DNA from: Bacteroidota bacterium
GTDB taxonomy: Bacteria > Bacteroidota > Bacteroidia > Chitinophagales > Chitinophagaceae
Assembly: GCA_016868855.1 (NCBI GenBank)
Contig: VGFP01000001.1
Coordinates: 434,001 to 498,000 of the forward strand
Direction of reading: 5' to 3'
DNA: 64,000 nucleotides
Shown here: in pieces, positions 26,261 to 35,417 of the stretch
Position numbering within the stretch: the first letter of the stretch is position 1
How the letters are laid out: every line of letters begins with the position of its first letter
Program-made: the position numbers and the translations under genes
The notes under the pieces: generated by a model
What the model was told of the DNA's origin: nothing
What the model saw: only the letters and a program-made list of their open reading frames with translations
The model's database searches: none

Positions 26261-28359
26261 TTCCTGTCATTTTTAAGCTTGTAAGCAATAAAGCTATCTC
26301 CCTTTTTCGCACCGAGCTTTGTACCACCTACATTTAATACTATATATTGGATATCATTTATTTGATATGTACTTGATGAAGCAAAGCTTGATGTTGGCAA
26401 TGCAGTTTCCCACAATAATTTTCCACTCATTTTATCATAGGCCCTGAAAATATTATCATTGGTCGCAGCAATCAGAAAGAGTCCGCCTTTTGTTACAATA
26501 CCCCCTCCATAATTTTCTGTCCCGGTCACGGGCATTCCCTTGGCCGTCAACTCTTTAAATTCCCCAAGAGGCCTCCTCCAAACATGCTCGCCGGTATTCA
26601 AATCAATTGCTGTGAGTGTCCCCCAGGGTGGAGTGATGGCAGGATAACCATTCTTATCAAGAAACTTGTTGTATCCGGCAAAGCTGTATGGGATGGGTGC
26701 GGGTTCGGATACCGCCATCGATCCATCCTTCTTTTTCTCTTCACCCACTAAAAAGTCAATCACTGCATTTTTTTGTGCAGCGGATAATTGTGGGAATCCG
26801 GGCATCATCCCTTTACCACCGGATATGATCTTTTGCAAATATGTTCGATCAATCTTAGTACCAATGCGCTTCAATGAGGGGTAACCACTGTTTACATCTC
26901 CTGACAAATTTGGCTTGTGACATGTTGAGCAATGCTTAATATATAATTGATTACCTACTGATAGTGATTTATTTATGATGGTATTAGTTTTATTCAACTG
27001 CAGTATCCAAGGCATTTCGTTTGCATTGACATACAGATAGCCTGTCTCTGGATCAAAGGATGCACCACCCCATTCAGCCCCTCCATCAAAACCCGGAAAA
27101 ATGATGGTCCCCTGCAGTGAAGGAGGATCATAAAGATTCTTTCTGTAAGATCTGAAGCGAGTAAGCAGTTCAGGATAATTTTCAGCAGCTGGATTGATGT
27201 CTTTTTCTGTGATTGTATTTCGTGCAAAGGGCTTGGGCAGTGTTGGGATTGGCTGGGTTGCTGAAAGCAGCTCGCCTGGCACTCCATCCGTTGCAAAAGG
27301 GACCTCCTTGATTTCGAAAACCGGTTTACCCGTTTCTCGCTCAAAAACATATACATATCCCTGTTTGGTAATTTGAGCTACCGCATCAATGGACTTACCA
27401 TTTCGCTTGATATTAATCAAGTTAGGGGGTGCAGGAAGATCGCGATCCCATACGTCATGATGGGTAAACTGAAAGTGCCAAATCCTCTTACCATTGTTGG
27501 CATCCAATGCCAAGAGACAGTTTGCAAAGAGATTGTTACCCTTTCTGTTTCCACCATAAAAGTCAAATGCTGCCGATCCAGTGGGGACAAACAGGATCCC
27601 CCTCTTTCTTTCTACACTCATGCCCGACCAGGCATTGGCTCCTCCCACCTGACCGTCTCGGTAATTTTCCTTCTCCCAAGTATCATAGCCGAATTCCCCC
27701 GGACCCGGAATCGTTTTGAATATCCATTCCAACTTCCCCGATCTGATATTGAAAGCCTGAATGAATCCAGGGGCAGCCCCGGCAGATTCTGAAAGATGCA
27801 GTGGCATGATGATAAAGTCCTTGTAGACAGTCCCAGGTGTTGGCGCTGCCACAAATTTATCCTCCATATTTTCCCCCAATCCGGTCTTCAGGTCAACATA
27901 CCCACTATCGCCAAATGACTGAATCAAGGTCCCCTTCATGGCATCAAGTGCATACAGAAAATGTCCAGCTGCAAATAGAATACGTTTATCTTCTCCATCC
28001 TCCCAATAGACCACGCCTCTGCTTTTACTGAACCATTGTGTATCCCTTGCATTCCTGTATCTCCATTTCTCTCTTCCTGTTGCCGCATCCAATGCAAAAA
28101 CCTCTACGGATGCAGTAGTTGCATATAAGATACCATCCACTATAATAGGATTGCACTGATTCTGTGCGGAGCTGTCACCAGTATGGTATTCCCAAGCCTT
28201 TTCCAGTTCATGAACATTGCTTGTATTGATTTGATCCAAAGCTGAATAATGATTGCGTTCAGGTCCACCAAGGTATTCCCTCCACTCCTGTTTGCTTTTG
28301 CATGAGAAGAAGATCATGCAACATGCAATCATTGATATGATGTTATGTATATTTTTCAT
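26257..28359 (-). CDS. PQQ-dependent dehydrogenase lipoprotein with inserted cytochrome c domain
   Basis: A 700-residue quinoprotein of the membrane glucose dehydrogenase/alcohol dehydrogenase group. Lipobox CCMIFFSC places it as a lipoprotein, with Cys20 as the anchor. Propeller motifs run from WREYLGGPERNHYSALDQIN through VFALDAATGREKWRY, LALDANNGKRIWHFQ and AIDLNTGEHVWRRP. Between blades, at about 465-550, is a class I cytochrome c: CSTCHKPNLSG (CxxCH) and GKGMMPGFPQLSAAQ with the Met ligand. It should oxidise an alcohol or sugar and pass electrons to the respiratory chain; the substrate is unknown. The 3' end overlaps the start of the gluzincin gene by 4 bases. An element like TAAATTTA lies upstream near 28372. 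Confidence 0.88.
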   Translation of the reverse strand: MKNIHNIISMIACCMIFFSCKSKQEWREYLGGPERNHYSALDQINTSNVHELEKAWEYHTGDSSAQNQCNPIIVDGILYATTASVEVFALDAATGREKWRYRNARDTQWFSKSRGVVYWEDGEDKRILFAAGHFLYALDAMKGTLIQSFGDSGYVDLKTGLGENMEDKFVAAPTPGTVYKDFIIMPLHLSESAGAAPGFIQAFNIRSGKLEWIFKTIPGPGEFGYDTWEKENYRDGQVGGANAWSGMSVERKRGILFVPTGSAAFDFYGGNRKGNNLFANCLLALDANNGKRIWHFQFTHHDVWDRDLPAPPNLINIKRNGKSIDAVAQITKQGYVYVFERETGKPVFEIKEVPFATDGVPGELLSATQPIPTLPKPFARNTITEKDINPAAENYPELLTRFRSYRKNLYDPPSLQGTIIFPGFDGGAEWGGASFDPETGYLYVNANEMPWILQLNKTNTIINKSLSVGNQLYIKHCSTCHKPNLSGDVNSGYPSLKRIGTKIDRTYLQKIISGGKGMMPGFPQLSAAQKNAVIDFLVGEEKKKDGSMAVSEPAPIPYSFAGYNKFLDKNGYPAITPPWGTLTAIDLNTGEHVWRRPLGEFKELTAKGMPVTGTENYGGGIVTKGGLFLIAATNDNIFRAYDKMSGKLLWETALPTSSFASSSTYQINDIQYIVLNVGGTKLGAKKGDSFIAYKLKNDRN

Positions 28360-28385
28360 ATGTCATCTAAATTTAATGACTTAAC

Positions 28386-28393
28386 TAGATTTG
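28386..28393 (+). promoter_or_regulatory. -7 element before the GNAT gene
   Basis: TAGATTTG matches TAnnTTTG and is 27 bases before the ATG at 28421. No TTTG at the -33 position is apparent. Confidence 0.5.
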
Positions 28394-28420
28394 CAGAACG
28401 TTTTCATGTAATTTGTTGCT

Positions 28421-28945
28421 ATGAGCGGACCATTTGAAATCAGAAAGGCAGGTATAGATCAAATTGAAACCATTAGGAGATTGAGCAGAGAAATTTGGAT
28501 GGAGGTCTATCCTTCCATCATTTCGGTTGAACAGATAGCATATATGCTCGATCTTATTTATAGTGCAGACGCTCTCAAACATCAAATACATGAACAAGGA
28601 CATACTTTCATCTTGCTTACAGAAAATGATACCCCAATTGGATACGCTTCCTTTTCAAAAAAAGAACCAATTACGAACGGACTATTTAGGCTTCATAAAT
28701 TCTATCTCCAACCCGCATATCACGGAAAAGGCCTGGGCAAAGGGATGTTGAATGAAATAATCAAGGATGTGATATCTCAATCAGGCAACTCATTGGAGCT
28801 GAATGTAAACAAGTACAATCCAACTGTAGGCTTCTATAAAAAAATTGGATTCAGTATCATTAGCGAGGAAGTCATTGATATTGGCAATGGATACGTAATG
28901 GATGATTATATCATGGAGCTAAAGCCCTTAAAATATCCAATATAA
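28421..28945 (+). CDS. GNAT-family N-acetyltransferase
   Basis: A 174-residue acetyl-CoA-dependent acyltransferase. The GNAT fold is seen in IGYASFSKKE (beta 4), KFYLQPAYHGKGLGKGMLNE (acetyl-CoA loop, Q/R-x-x-G-x-G/A as YHGKGLGKG), and SLELNVNKYNPTVGFYKKIGFSI (the NxxAxxFYxxxGF end motif). The N terminus IRKAGIDQIETIRRLSREIW is usual for the family. The acceptor is not predictable. It stands alone on its transcript, 52 bases before ahcY. Confidence 0.88.
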   Translation: MSGPFEIRKAGIDQIETIRRLSREIWMEVYPSIISVEQIAYMLDLIYSADALKHQIHEQGHTFILLTENDTPIGYASFSKKEPITNGLFRLHKFYLQPAYHGKGLGKGMLNEIIKDVISQSGNSLELNVNKYNPTVGFYKKIGFSIISEEVIDIGNGYVMDDYIMELKPLKYPI

Positions 28946-28969
28946 TTAGGCATTTAATGCAATTAATGA

Positions 28970-28977
28970 TAGCTTTG
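28970..28977 (+). promoter_or_regulatory. -7 element before ahcY
   Basis: TAGCTTTG matches TAnnTTTG and lies 20 bases before the ahcY ATG. The short leader leaves no room for a SAH riboswitch. Confidence 0.55.
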
Positions 28978-28997
28978 CCAAAAATTTTCAATCGCAT

Positions 28998-30326
28998 ATG
29001 TCAACTACCGCACAACACCACATCTACTTTAACCTAAAGCACAAAGTAAAAGATATTACCCTCGCAGAATGGGGAAGAAAAGAAATACGTCTGGCTGAAG
29101 CTGAAATGCCTGGCTTGATGGCGATCAGAAAAGAGTTAGGCCCCTCTCAACCTTTGAAAGGCGCAAGAATCGCAGGATGTCTGCACATGACCATTCAAAC
29201 AGCTGTATTAATTGAAACATTGATTGCATTGGGCGCAGAGGTTAAATGGAGCTCTTGTAATATTTTCTCCACGCAAGACCAAGCTGCTGCTGCCATTGCT
29301 GCTGCAGGTATTGGCGTATTTGCATGGAAGGGACAAACCATTGAAGAAGCTGACTGGTGCATTGAGCAAACACTTTTCTTTGGTGGTGCCGACAAGCCTC
29401 TCAACATGATCCTGGATGATGGTGGTGATTTGACCAATATGGTGTTGGATAAATATCCTGAACTCGTTCAACATGTAAAAGGAATATCTGAAGAAACCAC
29501 AACGGGTGTTCACAGATTGTATGAGCGTGTTGCGAAAGGAACCTTGCCTATGCCGGCGATCAATGTAAACGACTCTGTAACAAAATCTAAGTTCGATAAC
29601 AAATACGGTTGTAAAGAATCATTGGTAGATGCCATCAGAAGAGCAACAGATGTGATGCTCGCTGGTAAAGTTGCCGTTGTTGGTGGATATGGTGATGTGG
29701 GTAAAGGATCTGCTGCTTCCCTTGCAGGTGCAGGTTGCCGTGTAATTGTTACTGAGATCGATCCTATTTGCGCATTGCAAGCAGCAATGGATGGATTCGA
29801 AGTGAAGAAGATGAAAGATGCTGTGAAAGAGGCAGATATCGTTGTAACTGCTTCAGGTTGCCGTGATTTGATCACAGGAGAACACTTCAAACTGATGAAG
29901 GATAAGACAATTGTATGCAACATCGGACACTTTGATATCGAAATTGACGTTGCCTGGTTGAATACCAATTACGGACATACAAAAGATACCATCAAACCTC
30001 AGGTTGATATCTACAATGTTGATGGAAACGACATCATCCTTCTGGCAGAGGGACGTCTGGTAAATCTTGGATGTGCAACAGGACACCCAAGTTTTGTGAT
30101 GAGTAATTCATTCACCAACCAAACCTTGGCACAGATAGAATTGTGGACCAACCACAAGAACTACGACAACAAGGTATATGTCCTTCCTAAACACCTCGAT
30201 GAGAAAGTGGCAACCTTGCACCTTTCAAAAATCGGAGTGGAGTTGGATGTGTTGACCAAGGATCAAGCAGATTACCTGGGCATACCATTGAACGGACCAT
30301 TCAAGTCTGAACACTACCGCTATTAA
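28998..30326 (+). CDS. ahcY: Adenosylhomocysteinase (S-adenosylhomocysteine hydrolase)
   Basis: Hydrolyses S-adenosylhomocysteine to adenosine and homocysteine, keeping methylation reactions running. The 442-residue chain shows [15 protein letters not shown], the Cys/His-rich substrate site [29 protein letters not shown], the NAD-binding loop [17 protein letters not shown] and the C-terminal [16 protein letters not shown] and KSEHYRY, which closes the neighbouring subunit's cofactor site. Length and motifs are standard. It is followed after 6 bases by pdxJ, so the two are likely one transcript. Confidence 0.97.
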   Translation: MSTTAQHHIYFNLKHKVKDITLAEWGRKEIRLAEAEMPGLMAIRKELGPSQPLKGARIAGCLHMTIQTAVLIETLIALGAEVKWSSCNIFSTQDQAAAAIAAAGIGVFAWKGQTIEEADWCIEQTLFFGGADKPLNMILDDGGDLTNMVLDKYPELVQHVKGISEETTTGVHRLYERVAKGTLPMPAINVNDSVTKSKFDNKYGCKESLVDAIRRATDVMLAGKVAVVGGYGDVGKGSAASLAGAGCRVIVTEIDPICALQAAMDGFEVKKMKDAVKEADIVVTASGCRDLITGEHFKLMKDKTIVCNIGHFDIEIDVAWLNTNYGHTKDTIKPQVDIYNVDGNDIILLAEGRLVNLGCATGHPSFVMSNSFTNQTLAQIELWTNHKNYDNKVYVLPKHLDEKVATLHLSKIGVELDVLTKDQADYLGIPLNGPFKSEHYRY

Positions 30327-30332
30327 TTGAGC

Positions 30333-31061
30333 ATGACGCGACTCTCAGTCAATATCAATAAGATTGCAACACTGAGAAACAGCAGAGGTGGAAACAATCC
30401 AGATCTGATCAAAACTGCTTTGGATATAGAAGCGTTTGGAGCAGAAGGCATAACCGTGCATCCACGTCCAGATGAACGCCATATCCGCTATGCCGATGTC
30501 AGAGCCCTGAAAAAAGCAATCCGCACCGAATTCAACATCGAAGGCAATTGCCGAGAAGAAAAATTCATAGAACTGGTATTGGAGGTTAAACCCGCACAAG
30601 TTACTTTGGTGCCCGATACCGGTCAACAACTTACTTCCGATCATGGATGGGATACTGTGCAACACAAATCCTATCTCTCTGAAATGATTGCCCTCTTTAA
30701 AAATGCAGGTATCCGAACAAGCATTTTCTGCGATCCCGATCTCCATATGGTCGAAGGAGCCAAAGCAACAGGAACCGATCGCATTGAACTTTACACAGAG
30801 GGATATGCCAAACAGTTCAATCAAGATCCCATGAAAGCCATCAAGCCCTATGTGGATGCTGCTGGCAGGGCAAGGGAGCTAGGCATGGGAATCAATGCCG
30901 GACATGACCTGGATTTGCATAATCTTAACTTTCTGGCCCAAAATATTCCCTACCTTGATGAAGTAAGCATCGGTCACGCATTGATCTCGGATGCGCTGTA
31001 CTATGGACTGGAAAATACCGTTCAGATGTACAAAAGAAAATTAGATTTAAAACCATCTTAA
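30333..31061 (+). CDS. pdxJ: Pyridoxine 5'-phosphate synthase PdxJ
   Basis: Condenses 1-deoxyxylulose 5-phosphate with 3-amino-2-oxopropyl phosphate in vitamin B6 synthesis. Motifs of the TIM barrel are clear: [33 protein letters not shown] (catalytic His and phosphate contacts), [16 protein letters not shown] and [13 protein letters not shown], with [12 protein letters not shown]-type phosphate site near the end. ATG 30333 is chosen ([10 protein letters not shown]); TTG 30327, right after the ahcY stop, is less likely. It is 242 residues, as usual, and 13 bases separate it from the DUF2911 gene. Confidence 0.96.
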   Translation: MTRLSVNINKIATLRNSRGGNNPDLIKTALDIEAFGAEGITVHPRPDERHIRYADVRALKKAIRTEFNIEGNCREEKFIELVLEVKPAQVTLVPDTGQQLTSDHGWDTVQHKSYLSEMIALFKNAGIRTSIFCDPDLHMVEGAKATGTDRIELYTEGYAKQFNQDPMKAIKPYVDAAGRARELGMGINAGHDLDLHNLNFLAQNIPYLDEVSIGHALISDALYYGLENTVQMYKRKLDLKPS

Positions 31062-31074
31062 ATAAAGCAACCAC

Positions 31075-31578
31075 ATGAGAAAAATTTTATTTGGATTAGC
31101 AACATTGTTGACGCTTACTGCAACGAACATTTTCGCTCAACAAGCCGCTCAGAGTCCCGCTAGCAATGCAACAGGCAAAATCGGAAATGCTACTATCACC
31201 ATCAACTATGGATCGCCTTCTGTAAAAGGCAGGACCATCTGGGGTGAACTTGTTCCCTACGGAAAAGTATGGAGAACTGGTGCCAACAAAGCAACCACAT
31301 TTGAAACCGATGCAGATATTACTGTAGAGGGTCAGCCACTCAAAAAAGGAAAATATGCATTGTTCAGCATTCCTGAGAAGAATGAGTGGACCATCATTTT
31401 CAATAAAACAACCGATCAGTGGGGTGCATTCAACTACAAGCAGGACGATGATGTGCTTCGCGTGAAGGCAAAATCAGCAAGCTCTAACGAATCTGTAGAA
31501 GCTTTGAAATTTGAAGTTGGAAAAAATGGAGTTAGCATGAAGTGGGAAAAATTAGCCGTTTCTTTTGGAGTTAAATAA
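31075..31578 (+). CDS. DUF2911 domain exported protein
   Basis: A 167-residue protein with signal peptide (FGLATLLTLTATNIFAQ) and a single DUF2911 domain: ITINYGSPSVKGRTIWGELV, YGKVWRTGANKATTFE, LKKGKYALFSIPEKNEWTII, NKTTDQWGAFNYKQDDD. The family is common in Bacteroidota, probably periplasmic, and has no known function. It closes the ahcY-pdxJ run and is followed by a strong terminator. Confidence 0.92.
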   Translation: MRKILFGLATLLTLTATNIFAQQAAQSPASNATGKIGNATITINYGSPSVKGRTIWGELVPYGKVWRTGANKATTFETDADITVEGQPLKKGKYALFSIPEKNEWTIIFNKTTDQWGAFNYKQDDDVLRVKAKSASSNESVEALKFEVGKNGVSMKWEKLAVSFGVK

Positions 31579-31596
31579 TTCTTACAAAAACATCAT

Positions 31597-31627
31597 TGAA
31601 AGGCATCTTCACCAAGATGCCTTTTTT
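31597..31627 (+). terminator. Terminator after the DUF2911 gene, probably bidirectional
   Basis: Stem AAAGGCATCTT with AAGATGCCTTT around a short CACC loop, flanked by A-run and T-run, so it can act for the + transcript and for the convergent esterase. Confidence 0.8.
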
Positions 31628-32417
31628 ATTTCATATACAACCAAGAGAGAAAAATAGGCATCACGCTCGACCAGGTAGCAACATCATGCGTTCCGTCGGG
31701 CAACTCAACATAGGTTATTTGTCGCTCCCGCTGAAAACCTATCTTCTCCAATTCATGTATGATATCAAGCGTATCATCAATCGAATCGATGATACCGTTT
31801 TTATTGCGATCCGCTTTCTCATCCTTTGCTCCCGTTTGAAGAAAAAACCGCTGATGTAAATTGTTTTGTTTTGTCCTGATTTTGGCGTGCATGATTCGAT
31901 CACGCTCTTCCACATAATCATCTTTCAAATTAATCGAACGCCACCAGAATGAACCACTGAAAACCCCTGCTGCATTGAATTCAGCGGGGAATTCCAATGC
32001 CAAATCAAATGCCATCAATCCGCCCAGTGAAAATCCGGCTGCATATTTATTTCTGACCTCCCAACCTCCCATCTTTTTCTTCAGATATGGCAACATCTCC
32101 TGAAGGAGAAAAAATGTATATAAATCTGCTTTTGAACCCCTGTTCATAAAATCAGGCTTCCCCGTTACGCCATATTCTAATTTGCGCTCTGCACCAGCAT
32201 GTACCCCCATCACCCACAAAGGAGTCTCCTCATTTCCCATCTTGTCCAACCAGCGCCTCAGATCCATTTTCAATACATCTTGTCCATCGTTTACAATGAG
32301 CAAATCAACCGCATTTGCATGGGCCATTTGCTTTGGGGAGTAAAGATCAACCCTCACCTCTCTTTTAAGTGCAAGTGACTGAATGTGATGAACCGTAAAT
32401 GATGTGGTATTGATCAT
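31626..32417 (-). CDS. Alpha/beta-hydrolase esterase (Esterase_D-like) with calcium-loop insert
   Basis: A cytosolic 263-residue esterase with no signal peptide. The nucleophile elbow GFSLGG has Ser130; His244 in DGTHDVATW and an acid near Asp199-Glu200 (TGAKDE) complete the likely triad. Strand pattern and the VNDGQD oxyanion segment fit the enterochelin-esterase/esterase D group. Just after TGAKDE is DRNKNGIIDSIDD (203-215), which matches the DxNxNGxIDxxD calcium-binding loop of EF-hands and dockerins. The substrate is unknown. Confidence 0.82.
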   Translation of the reverse strand: MINTTSFTVHHIQSLALKREVRVDLYSPKQMAHANAVDLLIVNDGQDVLKMDLRRWLDKMGNEETPLWVMGVHAGAERKLEYGVTGKPDFMNRGSKADLYTFFLLQEMLPYLKKKMGGWEVRNKYAAGFSLGGLMAFDLALEFPAEFNAAGVFSGSFWWRSINLKDDYVEERDRIMHAKIRTKQNNLHQRFFLQTGAKDEKADRNKNGIIDSIDDTLDIIHELEKIGFQRERQITYVELPDGTHDVATWSSVMPIFLSWLYMK

Positions 32418-32478
32418 TTGAAGAAAGAGGACAAAATTAAGAAATGCATTAATTTAGGAAGACAAGGAATCAAATATT

Positions 32479-33447
32479 ATGAAGAAAATAGGCATCCTCC
32501 ACGGCAAAGAACGCTCTTTCCCCGAAGCATTCGTTGAGCGCGTCAACCAGAAAAAAGCAAAAGGTATCATTGCAGAACCTGTAAAAATTGACAAAGTAAT
32601 TCAAGGTGCGGCATCTGACTATGCCGTCATCATCGACAGGATTTCACAGGATGTTCCTTTTTACAGAGCATTTTTAAAAAATGCCGCCATCAGCGGAACA
32701 GCTGTGATCAACAATCCATTCTGGTTCAGTGCCGATGAAAAATTCTTCAACAATGCCTTGGCTACTAAAATTGGAGTACCCGTTCCTAAAACTGTTATTC
32801 TTCCTTCAAGAGAACTTCCTGATGACACATCAGCTGAGTCGTTTTCGAATCTTGCCTATCCATTGGACTGGAAAGGAATCTTTGAATATGTTGGATTTCC
32901 GGCATACATGAAACCATTTTCCGGAGGTGGATGGAAAAATGTATACAAGCTGAACAACATGGAAGAGTTTTTTGAACGACATGCAGAAACAGGACAACTT
33001 GTGATGCTGCTTCAGGAAGAAATCATTTTCACTGAATATTACAGATGTTATTGCATTGGCAGAAAACATGTAAGGATTATGCCTTATGAACCAAGAAATC
33101 CACATCACCTCAGATATGTCGCAGAACACAAACCCTCTGCAAAGCTCTTGAAAGAAATGGAAAGCATTGTTCTTAAGATCAACCAATACCTGGGATATGA
33201 TTTTAATACGGTAGAACTTGCTGTAAGAGATGGCATACCTTATGCCATTGATTTCTGTAATCCCGCACCAGATGCAGATCTCAAGAGTGTTGGCAAAGAA
33301 AATTTTGAATGGGTAGTAGAAGCTGCAGCCAGCTATGCCATTGAGTTGGCAGAACAACATACTGACAAGAGAGATAACCTCGTTTGGGGTGAGTTTGTTA
33401 AAAGAAGTGCAAACCAACAGCCATTGATCAACAGCTCAAAAAAATAA
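32479..33447 (+). CDS. ATP-grasp ligase (first gene of amidoligase cluster)
   Basis: A 322-residue cytosolic protein with an ATP-grasp fold of the RimK/D-Ala-ligase kind. After an N-terminal pre-ATP domain (MKKIGILHGKERSFPEAFV) come Lys88 in DEKFFNNALA, Lys145 in AYMKPFSGGGWKN (glycine-rich lid), LLQEEIIFTEYYRCYCIG, and the metal-binding end E246 (NTVELAVRDG) and D258-x-x-N261 (AIDFCNPAPDAD), where Asp takes the place of the usual Glu. ATP-grasp enzymes couple an acyl phosphate to an amine or thiol. The substrate is not evident. The next gene starts 2 bases after the stop, and five genes run in the same direction. Confidence 0.85.
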   Translation: MKKIGILHGKERSFPEAFVERVNQKKAKGIIAEPVKIDKVIQGAASDYAVIIDRISQDVPFYRAFLKNAAISGTAVINNPFWFSADEKFFNNALATKIGVPVPKTVILPSRELPDDTSAESFSNLAYPLDWKGIFEYVGFPAYMKPFSGGGWKNVYKLNNMEEFFERHAETGQLVMLLQEEIIFTEYYRCYCIGRKHVRIMPYEPRNPHHLRYVAEHKPSAKLLKEMESIVLKINQYLGYDFNTVELAVRDGIPYAIDFCNPAPDADLKSVGKENFEWVVEAAASYAIELAEQHTDKRDNLVWGEFVKRSANQQPLINSSKK

Positions 33448-33449
33448 AT

Positions 33450-34556
33450 ATGGTCGATTACAAAGTCTTTACAATTGGCATTGAGGAAGAGTACATGGTG
33501 ATTGATCCTGTTTCAAAAGAATTGGTCAGCCATGAGCAACAGATTGTAAGCGAGGGACAAAAGATATTCAAGGACAAAGTAAAAGCAGAAATGCACCAGG
33601 CGGTGGTGGAAGTTGGTACAGACGTATGTGCCAATATTGAAAATGCACGCAAAGACATCACACACCTGAGGGCAACCATCAAAGAAATAGCTACCTCCAA
33701 AGGATTCAGCGTGGGTGCTGCGGGTACACACCCATTCAGCACCTGGAGAAAACAATTGATCACCGATCATGAGAGATACCAAGAAATTGTAAATGAAATG
33801 CAAGATGCTGCAAGATCAAATCTGATATTTGGTCTTCATGTACATGTTGGCATGCCCTCAAAGGAAATGGCCATTCACATAGCAAATGCTGCGAGGTATT
33901 TTCTTCCGCATGTATTTGCTTTAAGCACCAATTCACCTTTTTGGGAAAGAAGAAATACCGGTTTCAAATCATACAGGACCAAGGTATTTGACAAATTTCC
34001 CAGGACGGGTATTCCCGATTATTTTGATAGCTACAGCGTATATGAAAATTATGTAAACCTGTTGATCAAAACAAAGTGCATCGACAACGCAAAAAAAATA
34101 TGGTGGGACCTGCGCGTACATCCTTTTTATGGAACGGTCGAATTCAGGGTATGTGATGTACCCATGACGGTAGATGAAAGTGTGGCTTTTGCTGCTCTTT
34201 TTCAATGTATCTGTGCCAAACTCTTCAAACTTAGACTATCCAATCTAACCTTCATGATTTATCCCCGCGCGCTGGTCAATGAAAATAAATGGAGAGCTTC
34301 CAGGTATGGAATTGACGACAAACTGATTGATTTTGGAATTGAGCAGGAAGTCCCTACCAAAGACCTGATCATGGAATTACTTGATTTTGTTGATGATGTT
34401 GCAGATGAATTGGGGTGCAGATCTGAATTGAAAACAATTGAAAAAATTATTCAAAATGGAACCGGGGCTGACAGGCAACTAAAGGTTTTTCATGAGAAGC
34501 AGGACCATGAATCAGTTGCAGCATACATAGAGTCTAATTTTCTCGCCAATCTCTAA
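33450..34556 (+). CDS. Carboxylate-amine ligase, GCS2/YbdK-like
   Basis: A 368-residue enzyme of the glutamate-cysteine-ligase type 2 (COG2170, YbdK) family, which is built on the glutamine-synthetase fold. The hallmark metal and ATP site GIEEEYMVID is at residues 9-18; HQAVVEVGTDVC, GAAGTHPFSTW, LHVHVGMPSKE, SPFWERRNTGFKSYRTKVF and WDLRVHPFYGTVEFRVCD follow in family order. YbdK enzymes join glutamate or another carboxylate to an amine, but the acceptor here is unknown. It is separated by 2 bases from the ATP-grasp gene. Confidence 0.92.
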   Translation: MVDYKVFTIGIEEEYMVIDPVSKELVSHEQQIVSEGQKIFKDKVKAEMHQAVVEVGTDVCANIENARKDITHLRATIKEIATSKGFSVGAAGTHPFSTWRKQLITDHERYQEIVNEMQDAARSNLIFGLHVHVGMPSKEMAIHIANAARYFLPHVFALSTNSPFWERRNTGFKSYRTKVFDKFPRTGIPDYFDSYSVYENYVNLLIKTKCIDNAKKIWWDLRVHPFYGTVEFRVCDVPMTVDESVAFAALFQCICAKLFKLRLSNLTFMIYPRALVNENKWRASRYGIDDKLIDFGIEQEVPTKDLIMELLDFVDDVADELGCRSELKTIEKIIQNGTGADRQLKVFHEKQDHESVAAYIESNFLANL

Positions 34557-34561
34557 AATTG

Positions 34562-34569
34562 TACTTTTG
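34562..34569 (+). promoter_or_regulatory. Internal -7 element before the amidotransferase-like gene
   Basis: TACTTTTG matches TAnnTTTG and ends 8 bases before ATG 34578, in the 21-base gap after the ligase. It may give a second transcript for the last three genes of the cluster. Confidence 0.5.
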
Positions 34570-34577
34570 CAGGCAAG

Positions 34578-35417
34578 ATGAGTACCCTGAAAATCGCTGT
34601 GTTAGATCTGAACGAAGGAATGAAAAATGAAGGGATGAGGTGTATCAGGGAAATCCTTGAAAGAGTCCAATCTTCCCACTGTAAAAATCTTACCTGGGAG
34701 GAATTTGAAGTCAGAAAATCCATACAGATTCCTTCGCTTGATTTTGATATCTACATTTCATCCGGTGGACCAGGAAGTCCACTGGAAAGCAAAAATACCG
34801 CTTGGGAAAATTCCTATTTCAACTGGCTGAACACTGTGAATCAATGGAACAATGATTCCAGCAACGCAAGGAAGAAATATGTTTTTCTGATTTGTCATTC
34901 TTTTCAATTGGCCTGCCGTTGTTTTGGCATTGCCGAAGTCATCAAAAGAAAATCAACCTCCTTCGGTATATTCCCCATTCATATGCTGAAACACCATGGA
35001 GCTATTGATATGATTTTTAACGGGCTGCAAGATCCCTTTTTTGGTGTCGACAGCCGAGATTATCAAGTAATACAACCAGATAAAAAGAAAGTGCAAGAGA
35101 TGGGAGGAGAAATCCTCTGCATAGAAAAAGAGCGTCCGCATATCCCTCTCGAAAGAGCTGTAATGGCGATTCGTTTCAATCCTTATATGGTGGGGACCCA
35201 ATTCCATCCAGAAGCGGATGCATCTGGCATGAGCATGTATTTGATGCAAGATGATAAAAAGAAGCATGTAATTGAGAACCACGGACTTGAAAAGTGGGAG
35301 TCGATGATTGAACACTTGAATGATCCAGATAAAATCAGTCTGACCAATAGCCAGATTCTTCCCAATTTTATCATGCAATCCATAGCAGCACTGAACAATC
35401 CCTATTCTTTGTCATGA
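34578..35417 (+). CDS. Class I glutamine amidotransferase-like enzyme
   Basis: A 279-residue GATase1-fold protein. IYISSGGPGSPLES matches the oxyanion loop GGPxxP, C106 in LICHSFQLAC is in the nucleophile-elbow place (usually CxGxQ), and H210-P-E212 in GTQFHPEADASG completes the triad. The elbow differs from the standard GICLGHQ, so it may be a gamma-glutamyl hydrolase or amidase like PuuD rather than an ammonia donor; no synthetase domain is fused. The stop overlaps the next start by 4 bases (ATGA). Confidence 0.85.
   Translation: MSTLKIAVLDLNEGMKNEGMRCIREILERVQSSHCKNLTWEEFEVRKSIQIPSLDFDIYISSGGPGSPLESKNTAWENSYFNWLNTVNQWNNDSSNARKKYVFLICHSFQLACRCFGIAEVIKRKSTSFGIFPIHMLKHHGAIDMIFNGLQDPFFGVDSRDYQVIQPDKKKVQEMGGEILCIEKERPHIPLERAVMAIRFNPYMVGTQFHPEADASGMSMYLMQDDKKKHVIENHGLEKWESMIEHLNDPDKISLTNSQILPNFIMQSIAALNNPYSLS

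Noticed and set aside
28946-28997. Possible SAH riboswitch before ahcY
   Set aside because: Only 52 bases are available and a -7 element is placed 20 bases before the ATG, leaving too short a leader.
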